In this document: positions 37,711 to 45,706 of the stretch, piece by piece
How positions within the stretch are numbered: the first letter of the stretch is position 1
Layout of the letters: the number at the start of each line of letters is the position of its first letter
Translations under genes and position numbers: made by a program
The notes under the pieces: model-generated
The model's input: the letters and a program-made list of their open reading frames with translations, nothing else
Databases searched by the model: none
Told to the model about the DNA's origin: nothing
Assembly: GCF_029360805.1 (NCBI RefSeq)
Contig: NZ_JARKNC010000008.1
Coordinates: 513,616 to 577,615, forward strand
From: Daejeonella sp. JGW-45
Lineage (GTDB): Bacteria > Bacteroidota > Bacteroidia > Sphingobacteriales > Sphingobacteriaceae
Direction of reading: 5' to 3'
DNA length: 64,000 bases

Positions 37711-38484
37711 TTACTTCTTTGACGCAGCCCAAAAAATCGCGTTGCTATACATCCTTGTGTAAGAAGGATTTACAAAGAGCTCCGGACCATGTCCCATAAA
37801 TATATACACATTCCGGGCTTTCATTTTTGTATTAGTCCACACCACCGGATGGTCACCCATTTTAATGTGACGTACCGGTACATATGTATTCTCATCTACG
37901 CTCGCCAGTACCCTGATATCCTTGCTCAGCCTCGGATTTCTGGTGTAAGTGTACCATTCTTCCCTTAAGACCGGGAAAGAAGGCGGAACATCTTTCATTA
38001 CCGGATGCCTCCGATGTTCAACATTTACTGTTGCAGCTGCAAAATCGGCAATATAGCTTTTGAACCTGATCCCTCCCATAAAGTCTGAAAACCATTGCCA
38101 CATAGGAAATCCATCGAATGTGCCTAAGAGGCTGGCATGATGGAAGCCGATCCAGCCACCCCTGCCCTCTTCGATATAGTCAATAAATGCCTCTTCGGAT
38201 TCACGGCTCCAGCCATAAGGAGGATAATCTATCTGGATAAATAATTGATATCCCTCCAGGAAGCTCTTCGTTATCGGCGCCGAATTGGAATAATAATCGA
38301 CCGTGAAGTTACTATCCGCAGCCAGTTGATCAAGCCAGGTCCTGGCTGCCTTCGTATGCAGGATATGATGGCCGCCATTTTCGCCAATGGCCAATACTTT
38401 AAACCGTGGCGTTTTCTCCTGCGCTCTGGCAATATCCCCAAGAAGCATTGTAATTAAATACAACAGTATATGTAATCGTTTCAT
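37711..38484 (-). CDS. ThuA-like domain protein, exported
   Basis: The 257-residue protein has a signal peptide (RLHILLYLITMLLGDIARAQ) and a ThuA-like domain of the glutamine-amidotransferase-like fold: KVLAIGENGGHHILHTKAA, GRGGWIGFHHASLL, GGIRFKSYIADFAAATV, and VWTNTKMKARNVYIFMGH. ThuA-like proteins are frequent in Bacteroidota carbohydrate gene sets, but their reaction is not firmly established. No sugar-utilisation genes adjoin it. Signal peptide and fold are seen; function is unassigned. Confidence 0.85.
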   Translation of the reverse strand: MKRLHILLYLITMLLGDIARAQEKTPRFKVLAIGENGGHHILHTKAARTWLDQLAADSNFTVDYYSNSAPITKSFLEGYQLFIQIDYPPYGWSRESEEAFIDYIEEGRGGWIGFHHASLLGTFDGFPMWQWFSDFMGGIRFKSYIADFAAATVNVEHRRHPVMKDVPPSFPVLREEWYTYTRNPRLSKDIRVLASVDENTYVPVRHIKMGDHPVVWTNTKMKARNVYIFMGHGPELFVNPSYTRMYSNAIFWAASKK

Positions 38485-38625
38485 GTTTGATCGGTAAAGT
38501 CTTCTCCGGCATCCTCATCGTAAACCAAAATACGATTTAATATTGGACAGTCAGGATCAAATTTCATCGCCGCCGCTGCTTAACCCAGGCTCTTAAACGA
38601 CTCATAGCCAAAAAAGATAAAAACA

Positions 38626-38657
38626 TTTGCGTAACCGGATGATTACATATACATTTG
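38626..38657 (+). promoter_or_regulatory. Promoter of the ArsR-AHSA1 operon
   Basis: TTTG (38626-38629), a 20-bp spacer and TACATTTG (38650-38657) match the Bacteroidota consensus. Two inverted repeats lie in the spacer and over the -7/start region (next entry). Confidence 0.65.
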
Positions 38658-38678
38658 GGTAACCACATAGTTACCCAA
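38631..38678 (+). promoter_or_regulatory. Paired operator sites of the ArsR-type repressor
   Basis: Two inverted repeats share the pattern GTAAC-N6-RTTAC: 38631-38646, between the -33 and -7 elements, and 38659-38674, extended to TTGGGTAAC-N6-GTTACCCAA (38655-38678), from the end of the -7 element to the start codon. Their centres are 28 bp apart. ArsR-family dimers bind such 12-2-12-like or shorter palindromes; binding here would block polymerase. Repressor identity is inferred from proximity. Confidence 0.6.
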
Positions 38679-39013
38679 TGGAACTAAGAAGAGATGTTTT
38701 CCAGGCAATAGCCGATCCTACCCGCAGGGATATCATTAATTTACTAAGCCGCAGATCATTGAATTTGAACGCAGTAGCCGGCCATTTCGATGTCAGTAGA
38801 CCTGCAATCTCACGGCACATTAAGATCCTGACCGAATGCGGAATAATTACGATCCGCCGGGAAGGCAGGGAAAGGTATTGCCGCGCCGACCTGCAAAAAT
38901 TAAAAGAAGTAGACAAGTGGCTCGATAATTACAGGGAATTCTGGAACCGCAAATTGGATGCATTGGGCGACTTTCTTGAAAATAAACCGGAAGAGAATAT
39001 TAACATAAAGTAA
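38678..39013 (+). CDS. ArsR family winged-helix repressor (SdpR-like)
   Basis: The 111-residue protein has the ArsR winged-helix domain: RRDVFQAIADPTRRDIINLL, recognition helix region FDVSRPAISRHIKILTECG, and wing ITIRREGRERYC. It lacks the metal-binding Cys motif of arsenic sensors, and the C-terminal EVDKWLDNYREFWNRKLDAL helix is typical of repressors paired with AHSA1 genes. Its gene begins inside an inverted repeat that it probably binds to repress itself and the next gene, 6 bp downstream. Confidence 0.9.
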   Translation: MELRRDVFQAIADPTRRDIINLLSRRSLNLNAVAGHFDVSRPAISRHIKILTECGIITIRREGRERYCRADLQKLKEVDKWLDNYREFWNRKLDALGDFLENKPEENINIK

Positions 39014-39019
39014 AAAAAA

Positions 39020-39448
39020 ATGGAAACAAAACCACTGATTGTAGAACGCACATATCACGCGCCGATAGAGCGGGTGTGGAAAGCCATTACCAACAAAGAC
39101 CAGATGAAGGAATGGTATTTTGACCTCTCAGAATTCAGAGCTGAAAAGGGTTTTAAATTCAGCTTCGTGGGCGGTGATGAACATGTGCAATATGTCCATC
39201 TCTGTGAAGTTATCGAGGTTGACGCACCTAACAAACTGAGCCATACGTGGACCTATGAAAATAATTCAGGTCATTCTATAGTAACGTGGGAGCTATTCAA
39301 AGAAACCGAATCGACCACAAAGGTAAGGCTTACTCACCAGGGAGTAGAGACATTCGCCAACGGCGACCCTAACTTCGAGGTAGCAAGCTTTAGCCGGGGC
39401 TGGAACTCCATTCTGGGTGAATCTCTGAAGAATTATGTCGAAAACTGA
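39020..39448 (+). CDS. AHSA1/SRPBCC domain protein
   Basis: The 142-residue protein has a START-like helix-grip fold: IVERTYHAPIERVWKAIT at the N-terminus, MKEWYFDLSEF, HTWTYENNSGHSIVTWEL, and the final helix FSRGWNSILGESLKNYVE. Such proteins bind hydrophobic small molecules or assist in their turnover. The gene is 6 bp from the ArsR-type repressor gene, so it is almost certainly the regulated output. The ligand is unknown. Confidence 0.88.
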   Translation: METKPLIVERTYHAPIERVWKAITNKDQMKEWYFDLSEFRAEKGFKFSFVGGDEHVQYVHLCEVIEVDAPNKLSHTWTYENNSGHSIVTWELFKETESTTKVRLTHQGVETFANGDPNFEVASFSRGWNSILGESLKNYVEN

Positions 39449-39539
39449 ATCTTTATCCGCGAGGATCTGAAGGGGAAACAGATTGCTTATGAGTTAGACG
39501 TTATCAATGCTGCACCTGAGCCTCATAACGCCTAGCTCA

Positions 39540-40694
39540 TTATTTAATCAGATTATCATACAAACTATTAACAGTTCTGTACATGATAGTCCGCAGTCCC
39601 TTAGTGTTCTGGCCTGCAGTGCTGCTGCCGTTTACAATGACCACGAAGCCAAAATCCTTCTTTTGGTTAAAGAACATAATGCTATATAATCCGTAGGATG
39701 ACCCGGTATGGCCCGTCATCTTCTCACCGGGGATTATATCTTCCCGGTTAATACCGAGCGCCAGTCCGTAGTTCTCCACATTAGCGATCCTGGTCTGCAT
39801 TACCCTCGAGCTCTTCTTTGAAATGATGCGCACCCCATCCGATTTACCCTGGTGCATGTGCATCCGCATATATTTTGCTAGATCGTTAGCAGATATCTTC
39901 ATCCCACCTGTGGGAGAAAATACCGGGGTGGTATAGCCCATCACATACTTGGAAATGATCTCACCGCGCGACGCGTATGCCTGGGGAGATGGAGTAAACT
40001 TCTTATTCTTTGCATCATGCTCGTAAAGGGTTACGAACCTGCTCTTATCCAGTGAATCAACATTATAGCCTCCATAAAGGCCGAGCGGGCTTAGTATATG
40101 GCGTTTAATATAATTATCAAAGCGCTCTCCGGATATCCGCTCAATTACGGTGCCCACCATATTATAGTTTAGGTTACAATATTGATAATCGGCCCCCGGG
40201 GCATATTTATTATAGCATTTTGCCCAATCGGGATTCTTGTCAGGGTTTATCACGTCCAGGTTGAAATAACCCTGGCTATCGTTTATGCTCGATGTATGCG
40301 ACATCACCATTCTTAAGGTAATTACCGCATCGGGAAAATTCGGGTTTCGCACTTTAAAGCCAACCAGCTTGCTGAAATCATCATCCAGCGACAGTTTCCC
40401 CGCCTCCACCAACTGCATAATTGCTGTGGCTGAGAATGATTTTGATATCGAAGCGATCCTGAAGATGTCTGTATTACTTAGAGAAGTATTGCTTTCAATA
40501 TCCTTATATCCGAACGAGTTCGTGTAAATGATCTTGCCCTCTTTAACCACCGCGAGCGACATACCCACGATGTCCTGGTCTTTCATGATTTTTCTGATGT
40601 CTTCCTCGGCTTTGCTGAATTGCGCAGACGACGAAAGAGAAATAAAAAGAAGCACTGAAGTTGCCAAGAATGACCTAAAGATTTGAGTCTTCAT
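39540..40694 (-). CDS. Serine hydrolase, beta-lactamase (class C/PBP4*) fold, exported
   Basis: The 384-residue protein has a signal peptide (FLATSVLLFISLSSSAQ) and the penicilloyl-serine fold. S-x-x-K is SISK (in IASISKSFSATAI), Y-x-N is YCN, and the third motif is GHTGSSYG. Relatives include D-aminopeptidases, D-esterases and DD-peptidases; true class C beta-lactamase activity is less likely. It lies 274 bp downstream of the trans-sulfuration gene on the same strand, near the D-glutamate-type cluster, but has its own upstream gap with a hairpin. Confidence 0.85.
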   Translation of the reverse strand: MKTQIFRSFLATSVLLFISLSSSAQFSKAEEDIRKIMKDQDIVGMSLAVVKEGKIIYTNSFGYKDIESNTSLSNTDIFRIASISKSFSATAIMQLVEAGKLSLDDDFSKLVGFKVRNPNFPDAVITLRMVMSHTSSINDSQGYFNLDVINPDKNPDWAKCYNKYAPGADYQYCNLNYNMVGTVIERISGERFDNYIKRHILSPLGLYGGYNVDSLDKSRFVTLYEHDAKNKKFTPSPQAYASRGEIISKYVMGYTTPVFSPTGGMKISANDLAKYMRMHMHQGKSDGVRIISKKSSRVMQTRIANVENYGLALGINREDIIPGEKMTGHTGSSYGLYSIMFFNQKKDFGFVVIVNGSSTAGQNTKGLRTIMYRTVNSLYDNLIK

Positions 40695-40811
40695 AGTTAT
40701 ATATATTACTGTCCGGTTAAAATTAATCGTCTAGTCCAATCCATTCACTATATCGCTGCAATGGGACTTTTATTGATGTTGTTAAAAGCAAACCCCTATC
40801 TTTCCCGAATG

Positions 40812-40835
40812 AGGTTCCAGCTTCCGCTGGAACCT
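40812..40835. terminator. Perfect hairpin between trans-sulfuration gene and serine hydrolase gene
   Basis: AGGTTCCAGC pairs with GCTGGAACCT around TTCC, but neither strand has a T-run after it. It could be a weak terminator or a processing hairpin. The rest of 40695-40968 shows nothing else except a short TA repeat near 40889. Confidence 0.4.
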
Positions 40836-40968
40836 TCTAACTCTTCATCGAATTCCATATCAAACTTTCCCCGGGCACTGCTGATTATATATATATATGT
40901 GAATTTAGGATTTCAAATTAAATATCAGCACTTAACTTCTCCTCCCGGACAAAAACGTACAACCTGAG

Positions 40969-42150
40969 TTACAACTTCTCAAGTCCCTGCTCCAGATCTC
41001 CCAACAAGTCATCTACATTTTCAATCCCGACCGAGTACCTGACTAAACCTTCAGGGATTCCCAGTAAAGCGCGCTGCTCTGCAGTTAATTCAACGTGGCT
41101 CGTTGTACGGGGCGGGCCGGCCAGTGAACTTACCGAACCCAGGCTGGCGGCGAGATGAACAAGCTTTAACGACGGCAGGAACTTCTCTACCAGACCGTAC
41201 CCGCCATCAATGACGAAACTTAGCATTCCGCCAAACCCGCGCATCTGCGACCTTGCAATTTCATGCCCAATATGGCTTTCCAGGCCGGGATAAAATACAT
41301 TGCTGATTTTAGGGTGGCTCTTCAGATATCTGGCAATCGTAAGAGCCGAATCGTTCTGCCTTGAAATACGCAGATCCAGGGTTTTCATACCCCGGGCGAT
41401 CATGTAAGCCGGGTCTGCCTGCAAACTTGCACCATTTATCTCCCGGAATTGGAAAACCTGTCGTACCAACTCTTTCTTTCCGGCAACAAGACCGCCCATG
41501 GCATCAGAATGCCCGTTCAGAAATTTAGTTGCACTGTGGATTACCAGGTCTGCGCCAATATCCAGCGGGTTCTGGTTTATCGGCGTAGCGAATGTATTAT
41601 CGACCACCACAATTGCGCCGGCCTTCCTGGCAGCGGCGGCAATCCGTTTAATATCAATGATCTTAAGCGTCGGATTGGTTGGTGTCTCCAGGTAAACCAG
41701 GTCACATCCTTTAGCGATCTCCCTTTCCAGTTCTTCATGGTTGCCGGTCTCACAAAGCTTCACTTCTACCTGGTAGGCCGGCAGGAAATCAAGGAACATT
41801 TTGCTCGTACCACCGTAGGTATCTTTAACGGACACTACCCGCTTTCCCGGCTTCAGGAATGTGAACAGGGTATTACTGATGGCTGCCATACCGGTAGCAA
41901 AGGATGTCGCAGCTTCCGCATTTTCAAGGACCCGGATCTTTTCTTCCAACGCAGCCACCGTCGGATTGGTGTTACGGCTGTAAATAAATCCTTCAGCTTT
42001 ACCAACAGACACATCATACCATTCCTCGAGATCGGTATATGCAAATGCTACACTGTTAACTATCGGCGTTGTTGCCGCACCTTTGAAAAAAGGACTATCT
42101 TCACCTGCCCAAACAGCATCTGTTGCTTTAGAGAATTTTTTTTGTTCCAT
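40969..42150 (-). CDS. Trans-sulfuration PLP enzyme (cystathionine gamma-synthase/lyase family)
   Basis: The 393-residue type I PLP enzyme has SRNTNPTVAALEEKI, YLETPTNPTLKIIDI and the PLP lysine in HSATKFLNGHSD. The C-terminal SLGSVSSLAGPPRTTSH is characteristic. The family includes cystathionine gamma-synthase, gamma-lyase and methionine gamma-lyase, which cannot be told apart by reading. It is the last gene of a same-strand run with an APC permease, an enolase-superfamily enzyme, a DUF1611 protein and a serine hydrolase, 67 bp after the permease. Confidence 0.88.
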   Translation of the reverse strand: MEQKKFSKATDAVWAGEDSPFFKGAATTPIVNSVAFAYTDLEEWYDVSVGKAEGFIYSRNTNPTVAALEEKIRVLENAEAATSFATGMAAISNTLFTFLKPGKRVVSVKDTYGGTSKMFLDFLPAYQVEVKLCETGNHEELEREIAKGCDLVYLETPTNPTLKIIDIKRIAAAARKAGAIVVVDNTFATPINQNPLDIGADLVIHSATKFLNGHSDAMGGLVAGKKELVRQVFQFREINGASLQADPAYMIARGMKTLDLRISRQNDSALTIARYLKSHPKISNVFYPGLESHIGHEIARSQMRGFGGMLSFVIDGGYGLVEKFLPSLKLVHLAASLGSVSSLAGPPRTTSHVELTAEQRALLGIPEGLVRYSVGIENVDDLLGDLEQGLEKL

Positions 42151-42189
42151 TTTATTCTATTCAATTAAAAGGCAAAGAGCCACGATCTT

Positions 42190-42217
42190 TGTTCTTTATT
42201 CCTTGTTCTTTATTCCT
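42190..42217. repeat. Direct repeat, 14 bp x 2
   Basis: TGTTCTTTATTCCT occurs twice back to back in the gap between the permease and trans-sulfuration genes, ending at the permease stop codon. No inverted partner was found. Confidence 0.7.
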
Positions 42218-43585
42218 CTACGTTTTCCGCCCGGAAAAATAAAGATAAACCGGCACACCAGAGAAAATAAGAGTTAAACCTACAGCTGCCTGAACAGGGT
42301 TCTGAATGATGGTTACTATAACCAGCGTGAGACAAAACATGGTAAAGATAACAGGTAAAACCGGATAGGCTATTACCTTATAGGGTCTTTCATCATCAGG
42401 ATATTTATAGCGCATCACCATCACTCCCAAAGCAGTCGCGCCATAAAAAATGAATGAAGCAAAAATCAGCAAGTCGGTTAACTGGTCGAAACTGCCTGAC
42501 CATACCAGTACAATAGACCAGCCACATTGCCACCATAAAGCCCGGGACGGTGAATGATATTGAGGATGCACCTCGCCCGCGTTTTTGAAAAATAATCTGT
42601 CGCGGGCAACGGCGTAGATAATACGTGAGGACATTAAGATCGTGCTATTGGTACAGGTGAATGTCGCTAGCACAATTAGAGCCGACAAAATTATTGCTCC
42701 CCCGGTTCCGCTGATCACCCGGGCGACTTCTACACCGGCAATCTTGTTAGTCATTGAACTCAAAGCAGCCAGTTGTTCCACAGGAATAATGTATATGTAG
42801 GCTGCATTTACCAGCAGATAAAGAATGATCACACCAAACGTACCTGCAGTTAACGCAATAGGTATATTCTTTTGCGGCTGCTTTACTTCTTCGCCGAGAT
42901 AACCGATGTTGCTCCAGCCCTCGTAGCCCCAAAAAGCGCTAACAGATGCTGCAAAGAACGCTGCGATAAGCGCCCAGCCCGTCGGCGGATGGGAAACCGC
43001 AGTAAAATTGCTTGCAGTGCCCTGTGACGAACCCAGTGCTGCGACACAAAAACCAAGTATAACCACGATAATACCGGCAATGAGATACCGGCTTAGTCTC
43101 TCGCCAAACACAACGCCACGGTGGTTAATAAAGCTTAAGAAAACAATAAGAAGCGAAGCAATGATCTTCGCACCCGAATTCACGCCTAAAAAACCAAGGC
43201 CGGGAATATCCCAGACCGGGATCGAAAAGAGGCTATGGAACGATTCAGAAAAGATATAGGCGAGGGCTGCAATTGACGCCGACTTCATAACGGTCAGATT
43301 TCCCCAGCCGTACAGAAAAGCAAAGAACTTACCGTAGATCTTCTTGAAATAGACATATTCGCCCCCCGAGCCCGGCATCATAGCCGCAAGTTCTGCCGTA
43401 CATAAGGCTCCTATCAGACTAAATATACCGGCAACAAGCCAGCAGAGAAGTATCCAGCCGGAGGAGTGTAATGCTTCCGACATGGGCGCGATCTTCTTAA
43501 AAACCCCCGAGCCCACGATCGCACTGACAACAAGAAGTATTGCCGGCCACCTGGTTATGGTCCTGTCTAATGCTGGTGCCGCCAT
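42218..43585 (-). CDS. APC superfamily amino-acid permease
   Basis: The 455-residue protein has about twelve membrane helices and the APC signature start (WPAILLVVSAIVGSGVFKK, where G-S-G is the substrate-binding unwound helix 1). LVAGIFSLIGALCTAELAAM and MMPGSGGEYVYFKKIYG also fit amino-acid transporters of the LAT-like group. It lies 3 bp after the enolase-superfamily gene. Given its neighbours, a peptide-derived or D-amino acid is a plausible substrate, but this is inference. Confidence 0.9.
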   Translation of the reverse strand: MAAPALDRTITRWPAILLVVSAIVGSGVFKKIAPMSEALHSSGWILLCWLVAGIFSLIGALCTAELAAMMPGSGGEYVYFKKIYGKFFAFLYGWGNLTVMKSASIAALAYIFSESFHSLFSIPVWDIPGLGFLGVNSGAKIIASLLIVFLSFINHRGVVFGERLSRYLIAGIIVVILGFCVAALGSSQGTASNFTAVSHPPTGWALIAAFFAASVSAFWGYEGWSNIGYLGEEVKQPQKNIPIALTAGTFGVIILYLLVNAAYIYIIPVEQLAALSSMTNKIAGVEVARVISGTGGAIILSALIVLATFTCTNSTILMSSRIIYAVARDRLFFKNAGEVHPQYHSPSRALWWQCGWSIVLVWSGSFDQLTDLLIFASFIFYGATALGVMVMRYKYPDDERPYKVIAYPVLPVIFTMFCLTLVIVTIIQNPVQAAVGLTLIFSGVPVYLYFSGRKT

Positions 43586-43588
43586 CTG

Positions 43589-44653
43589 TTATAGTTTCGT
43601 TAAACCAAATCCGCTTCTGTTGTTCGTCATCAGGTATCCGTCTTCGAGAATAAATCCACCCTCCGCAAGGTCTTCGGCAAGATCGAAGCTACCGTCCAGG
43701 TCCAGGAATTTCGTATGCTTGCAAGATAGTGCGGCATGCAAGGCGGCTGTAATACTGATCAGGCTCTCATCATTACATCCCCAGAACAGGTCAATAGTGG
43801 CATTCTTCGCAATATCAGCAATCTGCAACGCCGGACAGATACCGCCGCATTTCATCAGCTTGATGTTGAATATCCCGTAGGGCATATCTTTCGTTAGGGC
43901 AAGGGCGGTTGCCGGGCTGGTAAGCGATTCGTCCGCAGTAAATATCTTTCTTAATTCCGGAGTAAATTCCAGGAGATCTTTATCCCTTCCGGGGAGGAAA
44001 GGCTGCTCGACAACCTCCACATTCGAGTCTTTTGTAAGATCCAGGAACTGCGCAAGTTCATCGATATTGTAGCCGGTATTCGCATCAACGCGGATACTGA
44101 AATGGTCCTTAAATCTCTCCCGCAGTTTTAAAATACGCTCGGCGTCTTCCTGGGGATCAAGCCCTGTTTTAACTTTTAACGCTTTAAATCCCTGGCTATA
44201 GTACTCCGTTGCTTCTTCTATAGTTTCTGCAACATTCTTGATCCCAATCGTAATAGAAGTAAGCATTTTCTGATGTTGCCTTCCGTAGAAATCCACCACC
44301 GGTATATCCAGAAACTGCCCGAAAGCGTCATGCAGCGCAATATCCACCGCTGCCATTGTGCCCGGAAACCTACCATAATATCCTGAAACAGAAGAAATAA
44401 GACCTTTGAATTCACGGATATCCTTTCCTATTAATGCGGAGATTTCATCCGATTCCAGGTTTTTGATGGTCACATCTGCCGTCTCTCCTACTACTGCGCC
44501 CTCCGGACAGGCAGCGCCCAGGCCAATCATGCCATTGGCAAGCTCGATTTCAAAAAAAATATTCTCCGTATTGTAAAACGTATCCCGGGCAATGGTATAA
44601 GGCTTTTTGAGTGCCAGCGATCTCTTGTATGCTTTCAGGGACCTGATCTTCAT
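43589..44653 (-). CDS. Enolase-superfamily epimerase/racemase, DgcA-like or dipeptide epimerase
   Basis: The 354-residue enzyme has the capping domain and barrel of the muconate-lactonising/dipeptide-epimerase group. K-x-K is LKVKTG, metal ligands are RVDANTGY, VVEQP and TADES, and the second lysine is in NIKLMKCGG. Its start overlaps the DUF1611 stop (ATGA), and that pairing matches DgcN-DgcA, in which DgcA racemises N-acetyl-D-glutamate to the L form. L-Ala-D/L-Glu epimerase is the alternative. It shares only the family pattern with the other member at 16405. Confidence 0.8.
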   Translation of the reverse strand: MKIRSLKAYKRSLALKKPYTIARDTFYNTENIFFEIELANGMIGLGAACPEGAVVGETADVTIKNLESDEISALIGKDIREFKGLISSVSGYYGRFPGTMAAVDIALHDAFGQFLDIPVVDFYGRQHQKMLTSITIGIKNVAETIEEATEYYSQGFKALKVKTGLDPQEDAERILKLRERFKDHFSIRVDANTGYNIDELAQFLDLTKDSNVEVVEQPFLPGRDKDLLEFTPELRKIFTADESLTSPATALALTKDMPYGIFNIKLMKCGGICPALQIADIAKNATIDLFWGCNDESLISITAALHAALSCKHTKFLDLDGSFDLAEDLAEGGFILEDGYLMTNNRSGFGLTKL

Positions 44654-45690
44654 ATCAATTCTTTGATCAGGGGAATCAATTCGTCACAGCCTTCCTCAAG
44701 CGGCAGCATTACCGGCAATTTATATTTCCGGTGAAACTCTTCCTTAAAAGCTATTGCTTCTTCCTTACTGCAATCTTCGGTATTCAAAGCTATAGCTATA
44801 ACCTTCGAGCCGTATAAACGGATCAGTTCGATCTCCGATGTCAGTCCGGGGATAGCTCCCCAGGCGGGATCATGCTCGTAATACTTACGTTTAGGCGCGT
44901 GAACCAATACCACATGTTTTGCATTGCCTGAGATCAGCATTTCCGAACCACAGGGCCCGCTCGGATTTCTAAGAGCCGCCTGTCCTTCAATAAGCACCAC
45001 ATCCGGAGCTGTTTCACGGACACAGGTGAGGATCGCATGCTCCATCTCCCCCCCTACAAAATCGTTCAGGGTGGAATCAAACACAAACCCATATTTTCCG
45101 CCCTGAAGCCAGCCTGTCTGACCTGTATAGATCATCTCCGCGTGGATATTATGATCGGCGCAAGCCTTTAGAATGAATCGTGTCGTGGTACGCTTTCCAA
45201 GGGAACAGTCTGTGCCCAGCATGGCAATGACCGGAGTTTTAAGCTTTTTGATCTCGCCCGTCCAGAAGTGCAGATCAGCCCTGTTTTTCGGGCGCCGGAT
45301 ATCAATCAGTTCTACATGATATTCTTTTGCCAACTCAAGCATCTCCGGACGGTCATTCAAATAATCATGCAGCCCGTTCACCACCGACAGCCCATTTCTG
45401 ATGGCTGTTTTAATATCAGTAAGCATGCTTTCCGGAAATATGCCTCCTGTAGTGGCAACGCCGACAATACAGTAGTCAGGTTTGGTTTGCATGGCGTCTT
45501 CCAGGCTAGCAAACACGGGCAGGTTACGTCGCAGGCCATCAAGGACCTCGCCCGCATCTCTGCCTGCATTTACGCTATCTACGAATCCGACAATTTGAAA
45601 ACGCTTACTCTCCCGGATCAGTCCATGAGCAGTTTTAGCGTCAGAAGTATGGAGCAAACCTCCAGTGAGCACCAGCGCGTTAGGTATCAT
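44650..45690 (-). CDS. DUF1611 protein, DgcN-like (D-glutamate N-acetyltransferase family)
   Basis: The 346-residue protein has an N-terminal Rossmann-like domain (residues 1-145, VDSVNAGRDAGEVLDGL, CIVGVATTGG) and a C-terminal P-loop domain with LGTDCSLGKRTTT and VVLIEGQAALRNPSGPC. This is the DUF1611 family; the characterised member DgcN acetylates D-glutamate using acetyl-CoA. The 4-bp overlap with an enolase-superfamily gene supports the same pathway here. It starts 16 bp after a serine hydrolase gene. Family membership is clear; the reaction is inferred. Confidence 0.8.
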   Translation of the reverse strand: MIPNALVLTGGLLHTSDAKTAHGLIRESKRFQIVGFVDSVNAGRDAGEVLDGLRRNLPVFASLEDAMQTKPDYCIVGVATTGGIFPESMLTDIKTAIRNGLSVVNGLHDYLNDRPEMLELAKEYHVELIDIRRPKNRADLHFWTGEIKKLKTPVIAMLGTDCSLGKRTTTRFILKACADHNIHAEMIYTGQTGWLQGGKYGFVFDSTLNDFVGGEMEHAILTCVRETAPDVVLIEGQAALRNPSGPCGSEMLISGNAKHVVLVHAPKRKYYEHDPAWGAIPGLTSEIELIRLYGSKVIAIALNTEDCSKEEAIAFKEEFHRKYKLPVMLPLEEGCDELIPLIKELI

Positions 45691-45706
45691 TTAGTATAAT
45701 TATTGA

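Noticed and set aside
39540..40694. Antibiotic-resistance class C beta-lactamase
   Set aside because: The active-site motifs only show the shared fold; Y-C-N and H-T-G with this overall sequence fit peptidase/esterase relatives better than AmpC.
41449..42168. Long antisense open frame (239 codons) over the trans-sulfuration gene
   Set aside because: It is the shadow of a conserved PLP enzyme; its translation is Cys/His/Phe-rich with no recognisable domain.
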